Assembly (NCBI GenBank): GCA_905183005.1
Contig: CAJJDO010000075.1
Span: 338,649-402,648 of the forward strand
Direction: 5' to 3'
Source of the DNA: Paramecium pentaurelia
Taxonomy: Eukaryota > Ciliophora > Oligohymenophorea > Peniculida > Parameciidae
DNA: 64,000 bases
Positions 53,857 to 64,000 of the stretch are shown here, piece after piece. The notes beneath the pieces were generated by a model. It saw only the letters and a list, made by a program, of their open reading frames with translations. It ran no database searches and was not told the origin of the DNA. Position numbers and translations under genes: made by a program. The first letter of the stretch is position 1. Each line of letters begins with the position of its first letter.

Positions 53857-56198
53857 ATGAATTCATCCTAATATGGTGCTTTTGGTATGAGTGGTAATAA
53901 TTTCAATTAAGCAAAACCACCTGTCAATAATTACAATTTTGAAAATGTTAGAGTATATTCATCATTTTTATGAGAATAGGCATAATAACCTGCACCTGGT
54001 GGACCATAACCTTCAAGAGGAAAACCTATTGGTACAGCAGCCAGATAACCTTAAGCAGAAGCTAGACCTATGACATCTAATAGAGGAGCTAATTTTGGGT
54101 AGAAGAAGGATCCATTCAATTCCACTCAGAATCAATTAAATTTGAATAAACCAAAACTTGAAACTAATCCTGAAGAATAATTTAAATAAATAGAAAAAGA
54201 AATTAATAATCTTATAGAACAAAGTGCCATGGCTAAATTAAGGGGAAATTTATCAGAATGTTTAGAAAAAGCTAAAGAAGCATTCAATAAGGAAAAAAAA
54301 TTAAGATAATCTAAGGAAGCATAAAATTTAGCTGAATCAATTAATACTGATCTTAGCTATTGTGCAGCTTTAACTTAAGCATGTGCTTTACATGCAAATG
54401 GATTACATCAAGATGCTTTAGCTAAATATTAAGAAATTATAAAATGTAAATAATATCCTCAAGCAGGCAGATTAAGAGTAAATATGGGCAACATCTATTT
54501 TGAATAAAAGAAGTATCCTACTGCAATAAAGATGTATAAGATGGCATTAGATTTGATTCCTGCTACTTCTAAAGAAATGAGATTCAAAATATAAAAAAAT
54601 ATAGGTCATGCTTAAGTGAGACTTGGAAAAGAGAAAATTAATGAAGCTATTACAACTTATGAATAAATCCTTAAAAATTCACCTGATTTTCCAACAGGAT
54701 TTAATTTAATGATTTGTTTATATTTAAGTGGAAAAAAGAATAAAATGAAAGATTATTTTGTTACTTTACTTACAATAGAAATACCAGGAGAGAATGAAGA
54801 AGAGAATAATGAAAATAAGGGTACTACAATAACAGATAAATTAAGAGAAGATACTAAAGAAAGAAGAAGAGAAGCTATTTATTATATTGTAACATCTGCA
54901 AAATTGATTGCTCCTTTAATTGAAGATGATATTATTGTAGGATATGAATGGATTTTAGAATAGTTAAAGAATTCAACATTTCCAGAAGCTGAAACTGAAA
55001 TTGAAATATGTAAAGCAATGGCATTTTTGAAAAAAAAGAATATTGAAAAATCTATTGAAACTTTGAAAGGATTTGAAAAGAAAGATAAATAAATTATGGC
55101 AAGAATAGCTACAAATATCTCATTTTTGTATTTCTTAGAAAATGATTATAAACAGGCTGAAAAATATGCAGAAATTGCAATTACATATGATAGATATAAT
55201 GCTAAAGCTTTAGTAAATAGAGGTAATTGTCTTTATGTTAAAAATGAATTCTTAAGAGCTAAAGAATAATATTTAGAAGCTATTGGTGTAGAAGCTGATT
55301 GTATTGAAGCACTCTACAATTTGGCATATGTCAATAGGAAATTGAATATGTTTGTTGAATCTCTATAAGCATTAGATAAACTTTAAACTATTGTTTGTAT
55401 TCCTGAAGTTTTATTTCAAATGGCTACATTATATGAAATGACTGGTAATTCTAAATAAGCTATGAAATGGTATTTGGAAGTACTGAATAAAGTACCAAAT
55501 GATCCCAATATCTTGGCTAGACTTGGATCCTTATTTGCAAGGGTATAGAAAATAATAAATAATTTATTAGGAAGATGATGAACCTTAGGCTTTGCATTAT
55601 TTCTAAGAATCATATAGAATTCTACCTACTAACATAGAAACAATTTCATGGTTAGGAGTGTATTATGTGAAATAGGAAATGTATGAAAAGGCTAGTTTAT
55701 ATTTCGAAAGAGCGGCATAAGTTTAATCAAGAGATGTTAAATGGAAATTGATGGTTGCAAGTTGTTATAGAAGAATGGGACATTTCTAAAAAGCTTTAGG
55801 GAATTACTAAAAGATATATTCAGATTATCCTGATAATATTGAATGTATTAATTTATATTTATTTATTTAGGTCTCAGATTTCTAGTTTAATTATGTAGAG
55901 AAATGGGATTACCTTATGAAGAATATGCTGGATAATTAAGAAAATTAGAGAGAGAAATGGAAATGATGGATGGATATTAAGGTTAAGATATTAATTTAAT
56001 TAATAATGAAGAGGAATAAGTTAGATTACCATAAGGAGATGATAATCCTGTTAGTTTTACAAATAATACTAGGTAATTATTAGTTCATATTATTATTATA
56101 GACGTGGGAATAAACAACCACCTCCTAAAGCAAATGTTAGATAAAATATTGATGATGAATAATTCTAAGATGGGGTAGAAGATAACTTTTTACCTTGA
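53857..56198 (+). CDS. IFT88: Intraflagellar transport protein 88
   Basis: 743 aa from ATG 53857 to TGA 56196, with introns at 53953-53979 (27 nt, containing an in-frame TGA), 55543-55570, 55845-55870 and 56073-56101; the frame closes. IFT88 is a TPR protein of the IFT-B core that carries cargo to the ciliary tip. The N-terminal region has the family's ARPMTSNRGANFG motif. Two TPR blocks follow (for example RLRVNMGNIYFEQKKYPTAI; ALVNRGNCLYVKNEFLRAKE; MKWYLEVLNKVPNDPNILA), and the C-terminus is acidic (DGVEDNFLP). Residues from about 430 on are duplicated after the 'n' at 56259, apparently by assembly. Confidence 0.9.
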
Positions 56199-56258
56199 AA
56201 TGATATAAAATATAAATATATAAATTATGAACATTTCATAGTAATATGAAGAATAATA
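55145..56258 (+). repeat. First copy of a 1114-bp direct duplication ending at an 'n'
   Basis: It covers the 3' part of IFT88, the intergenic region and the first codons of the next gene, and repeats at 56260-57373 (offset 1115) with introns and untranslated parts also identical as far as I compared. The 'n' at 56259 marks the junction. Unmerged contig overlap is the simplest explanation. Confidence 0.9.
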
Positions 56259-56259
56259 N

Positions 56260-57373
56260 ATTATAAACAGGCTGAAAAATATGCAGAAATTGCAATTACA
56301 TATGATAGATATAATGCTAAAGCTTTAGTAAATAGAGGTAATTGTCTTTATGTTAAAAATGAATTCTTAAGAGCTAAAGAATAATATTTAGAAGCTATTG
56401 GTGTAGAAGCTGATTGTATTGAAGCACTCTACAATTTGGCATATGTCAATAGGAAATTGAATATGTTTGTTGAATCTCTATAAGCATTAGATAAACTTTA
56501 AACTATTGTTTGTATTCCTGAAGTTTTATTTCAAATGGCTACATTATATGAAATGACTGGTAATTCTAAATAAGCTATGAAATGGTATTTGGAAGTACTG
56601 AATAAAGTACCAAATGATCCCAATATCTTGGCTAGACTTGGATCCTTATTTGCAAGGGTATAGAAAATAATAAATAATTTATTAGGAAGATGATGAACCT
56701 TAGGCTTTGCATTATTTCTAAGAATCATATAGAATTCTACCTACTAACATAGAAACAATTTCATGGTTAGGAGTGTATTATGTGAAATAGGAAATGTATG
56801 AAAAGGCTAGTTTATATTTCGAAAGAGCGGCATAAGTTTAATCAAGAGATGTTAAATGGAAATTGATGGTTGCAAGTTGTTATAGAAGAATGGGACATTT
56901 CTAAAAAGCTTTAGGGAATTACTAAAAGATATATTCAGATTATCCTGATAATATTGAATGTATTAATTTATATTTATTTATTTAGGTCTCAGATTTCTAG
57001 TTTAATTATGTAGAGAAATGGGATTACCTTATGAAGAATATGCTGGATAATTAAGAAAATTAGAGAGAGAAATGGAAATGATGGATGGATATTAAGGTTA
57101 AGATATTAATTTAATTAATAATGAAGAGGAATAAGTTAGATTACCATAAGGAGATGATAATCCTGTTAGTTTTACAAATAATACTAGGTAATTATTAGTT
57201 CATATTATTATTATAGACGTGGGAATAAACAACCACCTCCTAAAGCAAATGTTAGATAAAATATTGATGATGAATAATTCTAAGATGGGGTAGAAGATAA
57301 CTTTTTACCTTGAAATGATATAAAATATAAATATATAAATTATGAACATTTCATAGTAATATGAAGAATAATA
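56260..57373 (+). repeat. Second copy of the 1114-bp duplication; apparent partial IFT88
   Basis: It begins in the middle of an IFT88 codon run with no start codon and carries the last three introns and the stop unchanged. It then continues smoothly into the K+ channel gene at 57342. It should not be counted as an IFT88 pseudogene unless independent reads confirm it. Confidence 0.9.
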
Positions 57374-60300
57374 AAATTCAGAAAGGATTGATACTCAATA
57401 TCGTAAATAGAGTCAGAATATTTTCAGACAATAATTATCATAATATTAATTCAATAATACTTGGAAACTTAATGGATTCAATATAATTTTAATAGTTCTA
57501 AAATTTATATAAGCGATTACAAAATAAACATTTACTACTTAATTTAAGTTGCTCAATCGTCAATTTTTCAAATTACTTAAAGATAATTCTGCTGATTATA
57601 ATTATTATTTACATAGAGGTTACTTTGCATAGGCTAAAGCATAATCATTTATGATTAAATTTGATCAGAAAGTGAACTTCTTATAATGTAATAACATTTA
57701 TTATTATAGATTATAGAAGAAATTACATCAAAAGAATTATGTAGTTTTTTTTATTAGAACCAGATGACACAATAATTATAGTTTGGAATATCTATCTACT
57801 TTGTATAGTTACAATAAATGTATTTTATGTTTCATTACGATTATCATTTGTTGAAATAGTTGAAATGGATTGGATTTTAAAAGATTTCATTTTTGAATAA
57901 TTACCAAGTTATTCATTTTTATTAGAGATTATAATTAAGTTTAATACTTGTATTTATAGTAAAGGAGTACTTATTAAAAATAGGAAGAGATTAATAAAGC
58001 GATATCTAAAAAGAGAATTTGTAATTGATATGGTTTTAATAATACCATTCTTTATTGGAAGATAATTTGATTTTATATATTTAGATCTTGTTATTATCTT
58101 GAAAGTATTTCAAATATCCAAATTAACTAATTCTTTATTCAATCGTTTGGAATTGACATAACAACAAACAACTGTTTTTGAATTAGTTAAACTAATGTAA
58201 TAAACAATTAATAATAGAGTTTTTTTATATTATTATGTGCACATTTTTCAGCTTGTATCTGGCATAAACTAGGAGTATGGGGAAATAAAAATACAGTAAC
58301 ATGGTTAATAAAAGAATAATTATACAATTCAATGTGGATTGATAGATATGTAGTATCATTTTATTGGAGTATTGTTACTATGACAACTATTGGTTATGGT
58401 GATATCACTCCTGTAAATTTAACTGAAAGGTTATTTTGTATAATAATGACATTGATATCTACAGCAACATTTGCTTATTCTGTTAATAGTATTGGATAAA
58501 TATTTTAAGATATGTCTAAATAATCTGTTTAATTTAAAACAAATATGAATAGTTTAAATAAATTCTTAAAAAATTAGAAAGTATCAACTACATTACAAAT
58601 AAAATTTAGAAGATATTTTGAATATTTTTGGAGTAAACCTTCTTAAGAAGTAATATAATTTTAAGAATAAATTCCTTAATAATTAAAAGATCAAATGATT
58701 GTGGATATAAATATTAAATTACTAAAATAATTAGATTTATTTAAGTTATTTAATAATTCATTATTGAATATACTTTGTTTATAATTCAAAGAATTATAAT
58801 TATAACCAGATGAATATTTATTTAAATCAAATTAGAAAGCTGATATGTTATATATTTTAGTAAATGGATAAATTGATTTACATGTGATAATCAATAAAAA
58901 AAAAAGAGTCCTTGAAAAATTAAAGACTCCTTGTTTAGTTGGTCAATTGAATTTTATTCTTAATACAGAATATAATTATGAAGCAATTGCTACTAAAAAT
59001 ACAAAGTTATTAGCTATTGATAGATAAACTTTAATTGAAAATATAAAATAAAGTGAAATTGATTATGTAATTATATTATTAATATTAAAAGGAAATCTAT
59101 AAAAATTTTGAAGAAGATATTAGATTATAAAAATAATTTGGAAGTATCTCAATAAAATGTTCAATATGTCGTAAATAAAAGCATTTCATACTTGATTGTC
59201 CACTACTTATAGGAGGTATAAACAGAACAAAAGTATTATATTAATTGAGACATAATATACCTCAAGATAGAATCTAAAAAGTAAGGAATAATGAAGATAG
59301 AAGAATATCAACAAAAAAGCATCATTTTCTTGTTATGGAAAGTGTAATATAATACATAATGAAGAATGATGAGATTTGCAATCTGGAGGGTATTAAAGAA
59401 TGTATATATATATATATATTTAATTATAGAATTACAAGCAGCTATTAAATAATAATAATAATATGAAGAAAAAATCTCAAATAATTTATCAAATTAATTT
59501 ACTAAATAAATATCTCTATTATAAAATGTTCCAACTTCAATAAACTGTATATCTCATTAATCTCTACGTAATACTCAATTAATTTAAAACCAGAATTTTT
59601 TAAAAGATAATTCTATTCATTAAATTCAAGAAATTCCTATAGAGAAAGATGATCAATTTGGAAGTTTAAGTAAATCATAAGACATTAGATTATTAACAAC
59701 CTTGAATAATTAAAAAATATAACCTATTTTAGAAGAACCATAAACTAAAGAAGAAAGATCAGATGAAAATAAATTTTCAATTAATCTTAGTGAATAATTA
59801 CCATAGATTGATAAATAATAAACTTCTATTGTACCTTCAAATAAAATAGATATAAAAGAACAATAATAAAAAATAATGAAGAATAAACATTCAATTAGAT
59901 AGAAATTTGAGAGAAAATAAACAGAATAATATGATAATATAAATAATAGAAAAATAAAATAATTTAAAAGGTTGTTGACTGAAAGACAAGATAGTTAAGA
60001 AAGATTACCTCAATTATCTGGATTTAATAATTAATTAATCATATCATAATAATCAAAAATAAATACATTTGGACAACCAGCTATTTTGAGAAAATAAAGT
60101 ATATAGGATTATATTATTTAAAATGAAAAAGCATAGGAACGTATATAGTAGAATAAATTAGATGAATCACCTTTTGAATTAGAATATTCAAATAGTTAAC
60201 GTTCTATTAAGAATAGCAATATTAGACCAAATATTGAAATTTATTAAGTAGATGATGATAGTGATTAATCTTAAGATATAAATAAAAAATAAATAAATAA

Positions 60301-60933
60301 CAAAATATATACTAAAGTAGTAAATGATAATGATAATTCTGAAGATGAAAAGGATTTAACAAATTAATTTTTAGAAGAATAAATTTTGAAAAATAGATAA
60401 AGATTTACAGATAAATAGATTGTATTTCAAGAACCTACTTAAAATTAACTATGGCATTTTCCATAATAAGAGTTTAAACCATTAGAATAAAGTATGATGA
60501 TATAATTTGAAAAAATTAAATAAAAAGAAGAACTATTATAATAATAAAAAGAGAGATAATAAACATTAATAACAAATAATAAAGAAAGTAAAGACATAAA
60601 TAATAATTAAATTAATATATAAAGAGGATTAACTATTAAAGTAACATCTGATGATTCTTCAGATGAAGATATAAATGGATAAAAATTAATCAGAGGATAA
60701 TATCTTGAAATTTTTAATGATTTTGAAGTAGTTAAAGAATTTAAATGTTATTATCCACATAATAATATATCTCAAATTATCTATTTGGTATTAATCAATT
60801 ATTATATTAGTTATATAAAAATGATTTTAATTCATAACATAATTTTATGAGAAAACGAAAAATTAAAAAATAAGATACAATAATGAATCTACTAAAATAA
60901 ACATAGAATTTGATACGCAAAAGTTAATAATGA
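57342..60933 (+). CDS. K+ channel of CNG/EAG type with CCHC knuckle; frame broken
   Basis: ATG 57342 to TGA 60931. Channel landmarks: transmembrane segments from about 57770, the pore TMTTIGYGDITPV near 58380, a C-linker, a CNB-like domain (MLYILVNGQIDLHV) and then KCSICRKQKHFILDC, a CxxCxxxxHxxxxC knuckle as in the channel at 48579. The CNB domain lacks the usual Gly-Glu...Arg cassette (CLVGQLNFILNTEYNYEAIA), so it may not bind cyclic nucleotides. A Gln/Asn-rich tail of several hundred residues follows, with introns near 59403-59430 and 60789-60811. Three frame breaks are needed, at T8 57745-57752, T7 58220-58226 and the A5T4 run 59101-59109. All lie in homopolymers, so they may be sequencing errors. 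Confidence 0.75.
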
Positions 60934-61061
60934 TTTTATAATTCATATATAGAATATTATCCTTTATTTGTAATATCTAATTTTTATATTAACTTTTTTT
61001 AATAATCTAAATTTTAACTAAAATTTGTTATTTTATGAAATTATGATGTGGTAATCAAAAA

Positions 61062-62421
61062 ATGATTTATTTATTATTATTTAATCCTTATAATTTGTTC
61101 CTTATAAGAACACTTCCTATTAAAAATAGAATAATTTATATTATTGAATTCAAATACTTGTATTTAATAAATAAATAATAAAAATAATAGTATCAGAGTC
61201 TAATTATTAGTAGCAATAACCTTTATCTAAAAATATCCTTACTATGTGTTAATAATATTTAGAATTTGGATCATAATACAAAGAAATTAGGATGGAGAAA
61301 AGTGATTGAAAAATTGAATTAAAGTTAAAATAAAAACTTTAGATTATTGAATAACTCATCTCAAAGTAATCTAGAGCAATTAGTAATTGTGATTGTAAAT
61401 TAAATATATACTCTTTAATTGATAATTAATAGTTTCAAGTTAAATTGATAGAATGAAAAATTGAATTTGGTGAACTATAACTTTTTTGAAGTGTTGGAAT
61501 ACATTTTATAATAAAAAATTTTCATATAATTTAAGTAGTCCAACTTTTGAAGAGAATATTAGAAATATTATAAGAGATTACCATTCTAAGTGGATAGTTT
61601 ATTTAGAATAAAAACTAACTTAACTTAAAGAATTCAATCAATGGAAATCTTGTTATGAGAAAATAAAATTGATTGAAAAATAAGAAAAAACGTAAATTAT
61701 TTAATTTAAATAATAATTTAAAGTTGCAACTAATAAAAATGATGAAAATTAATAAGAAGCTCAATAATTTTAATATGAAAGTTATTAAATGAATAAAGAT
61801 AATCATTATTAAAATATTATTTATATTGGATATAAGGATTAAGGGAAGACAAAATTAATAGATGCATTTTTTAATTATTATAATGAATGTAATTTTGATG
61901 ATGATTTTAGATTAAAAATTTCATAGAATAAATCAAAAACTTTTAATTTATTATTCATTTTCCTTTTAAATATTGATTCAATCGATTTTAATAATTTTAA
62001 AAAATTTTTTTTTCTGATTTTGTAAAATATTTCTATATTTCTTAAAGAAGTAGTTAAGAATTATAAAAAATTTGTGTAAATTATAAATTTAATAAAAATA
62101 ATTTTCAATAAATTCAAAAAATTATAAAATTGGACTAATTGCTTCTTTACTTTATTTTAAATGAAATTATAATATGAAACTAGATTTAATAGATATATAA
62201 GATAAGATTTCACTATTCTTTTATAATTATAATAAATTAGATTTTGATTTAAATATAATATTTGAAATTGATATCATAAAATCATTTTTCTGGTTGAAAA
62301 ATATAGAATTAATAAATTTATGTACAACTAAAGTCATTATGAACAAAAGATTGCCTACTCTTAAACTGAATATAAATTAATTAAGTGAGGTTATCAATCA
62401 TTTAGATAATTATACTCAATG
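61062..62421 (+). CDS. P-loop protein, gene model uncertain
   Basis: Several coding-like pieces follow one another on the plus strand. The first exon (ATG 61062) includes NTKKLGWRKVIEKLNQSQNK. A later frame has a helical stretch (WIVYLEQKLTQLKEFNQWKS) and then IIYIGYKDQGKTKLIDAFFN, a Walker A motif (GxxxxGKT) with the context expected of a GTPase or ATPase that starts with a beta strand. The downstream sequence is extremely AT-rich and changes frame; a last piece (MKLDLIDIQDKISLFFYNYN) ends at a TGA near 62419. I could not connect the parts with standard introns; it could be a decaying gene. Confidence 0.4.
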
Positions 62422-63251
62422 AATTTCTTTTATTTTCTCGATTTAAATGATGAAAAATCAAAGCGGCTTAATAAAAATTTAGTTTTTATGTTGAACTTCC
62501 ACAAGTAATTCAAATATTCTATGGATTTTATATGTAGGATATTAAAATATGTACTTGTTTTAATTTATATTATAATGAGAATTCTTAGACCACCTTTTTA
62601 AATGATCTTCTAAAGAAGTTGGAACATACTTAATATAGTTAGATTTGATGAATATAATTGATATCCAATTTAAAATTTATTAGGATTTCCTGTTGGATCT
62701 TATTATTCCAATATATGATATCTGAAAAAATGTAATACTCTTTTGAAGATTTTATTTTCTTGAGTTTAAGGATGCAATTTTTAGAAAGCTGTAATTATTT
62801 CTCCAAAGTCAAGGGAAATATTAGAGAAAGTTAGAAATATTAAACCATCTTGTAAATTTTAGAATAAGTTATTAATAGAATAGTATTTATATATTTATTA
62901 TTGTTATATATTTATTATAAAAATACAAAATTTAAAATGTATTTAGTCTCTTCCTTAAGAATAGGTTTTACTTTAGTAGTAAACAATATTTTTATAAATC
63001 TAAGAACCCTCAATAATAGACTTTTATATTTCGATGAAATTTACATCTTCATATGTTCTCAATTTCGCTGTAAAGTAAGTAATTATTTTCAATTTTCTCT
63101 TGTATCATTATATTAAATCTTACGTAAATAAAATAAATTCTTAAATTAGTAATAAAATGTTTATATCTATTTTCTTACATAAAATAAAATACCAAGTAAA
63201 AAAAATTAGATTTAAACTTGATAATATAAATATTTTTAAAGGCTAGTATTT
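62422..63251 (+). other. Coding-like fragments without a consistent frame
   Basis: Short protein-like stretches occur on the plus strand (VELPQVIQIFYGFYMQDIKI near 62490; YSFEDFIFLSLRMQFLESCN near 62750), separated by TGA codons and frame changes. They may be the 3' part of the P-loop gene upstream, damaged or with introns I cannot place. Nothing recognisable follows up to 63251. Confidence 0.35.
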
Positions 63252-63416
63252 ATGAATCGTTAATTTCATATCTTTGAAGATCAAATGTTCTTCAAGAATG
63301 ATGATTTCATAATGATACATGAAGTATTATTTAAGAATTATAGTCATTCAAGATTTATATCAAGAATCTGTTATTTATAAGGATAAAATTATAGCCCAAC
63401 TGTTGTTGTTTTATGA
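63252..63416 (+). CDS. Small hypothetical ORF
   Basis: 54-aa frame (ATG 63252, TGA 63414): MNRQFHIFEDQMFFKNDDFI, then an Arg/Ser-rich part, ending SPTVVVL. It looks protein-like but has no recognised relative and may be a fragment of a longer lost gene. Confidence 0.3.
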
Positions 63417-63543
63417 GAAAAGACATCTTAGTATAGGAAAAAAGATATAATAAATTAATTTCATCATCTAAATATATATTTATATTAATTAATACTTAAA
63501 ATTTATTTTGTTATGGAATAATTACTCAAATAATTTAATTAAT

Positions 63544-64000
63544 AATGCATAAATTTAAAATGATAGAAAATGAAAAAGATCTTTATTGTAGGATGAAACA
63601 TAGAGCACCTGTATAAATGGTTATTTTGGATTCCAAGCTAAAATTAAATCAAAAGTTATTGTGTTAGCAATGCATTGAGTATTTTGAATCAGACTTCACT
63701 AAGGTAATTGGATATAAGAAAGTTATTCTGATGATTGAAGAAAATCGAAAGAAATCATTTGATATCATAGACAATCTAATTACAAAAAATATTAAAAAAA
63801 TAGAATTATTCTAAAATCACATCATTAAATTAAAATCTAAAGTCATTTAATGGTTAGATGAATTAATAGGTGATTCTAAAGATTGGATATTAAATACATA
63901 ATCAACAATCTCTAATTATGTAGAGTATAGTTTCTTTAAAGAGATAGATTTAATAATAATGAATTAAGAATCAACTTAACTAGATCTGAATATATTTAAT
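63544..64000 (+). CDS. Hypothetical protein with N-terminal Cys motif, 3' truncated by window end
   Basis: Open from ATG 63544 to the window end (at least 152 aa, no intron needed). The start reads MIENEKDLYCRMKHRAPVQM and continues LLCQQCIEYFESDF, a C..H...CxxC pattern resembling a small zinc-binding module such as a B-box remnant. A helical region follows (KKSFDIIDNLITKNIKKIEL). From memory, this N-terminal layout occurs before WD40 repeats in large Paramecium families, but no repeat is visible before the window ends. Confidence 0.6.

Noticed and set aside
56260..57298. Partial IFT88 pseudogene
   Set aside because: Unchanged introns and UTR and an abrupt start at the 'n' point to assembly duplication.

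Overview
The window reads as a macronuclear scaffold of a Paramecium-like ciliate. Genes are open only if TAA and TAG are read as glutamine and TGA is the sole stop. They are packed tightly on both strands (57 bp between some neighbours), split by introns of about 20-30 nt with GT(A)...(T)AG ends, and embedded in very AT-rich DNA. All CDS coordinates below are genomic spans that include introns; where intron lengths are listed, the frame closes arithmetically from ATG to TGA unless stated otherwise.

Layout. 1-14 kb: two paralogous protein kinase/coiled-coil genes face each other as an inverted pair around a spacer with decayed non-LTR (LINE) retrotransposons in both orientations. 14-18 kb: a kinase-derived coiled-coil gene lacking its N-lobe, then an Alba-family gene. 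18-24 kb: a membrane protein, a coiled-coil protein, and a STIL-like protein with a 227-residue polyglutamine tract encoded almost only by TAA. 23-31 kb: a kinase with a PH-like N-terminus, a LITAF-domain protein, a HYLS1-like protein, a CCT-domain protein, a small acidic protein and a cyclic-nucleotide-binding protein. 31-38 kb: a type I membrane protein, a pseudokinase and a ULK-like kinase. 38-43 kb: a decayed Tc1/mariner-type transposase next to a third kinase/coiled-coil paralog. 43-54 kb: VPS52, a MYND-Aurora kinase fusion, a holo-ACP synthase, a cyclic-nucleotide-gated K+ channel with a CCHC knuckle, and SEC24. 54-61 kb: IFT88 and a second K+ channel with a CCHC knuckle. 61-64 kb: a poorly resolved P-loop gene and a 3'-truncated gene.

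Themes. At least eight kinase-related genes lie here, as expected for the expanded Paramecium kinome. Centriole and cilium functions recur (STIL-like, HYLS1-like, IFT88), and VPS52 and SEC24 serve membrane traffic. I see no operons and no co-directional functional cluster.

Assembly caution. Two stretches of 1075 and 1114 bp are repeated without visible difference on either side of single 'n' bases (5536 and 56259). These look like unmerged contig overlaps, so the true locus is probably about 2.2 kb shorter. The second one creates a false partial copy of IFT88.
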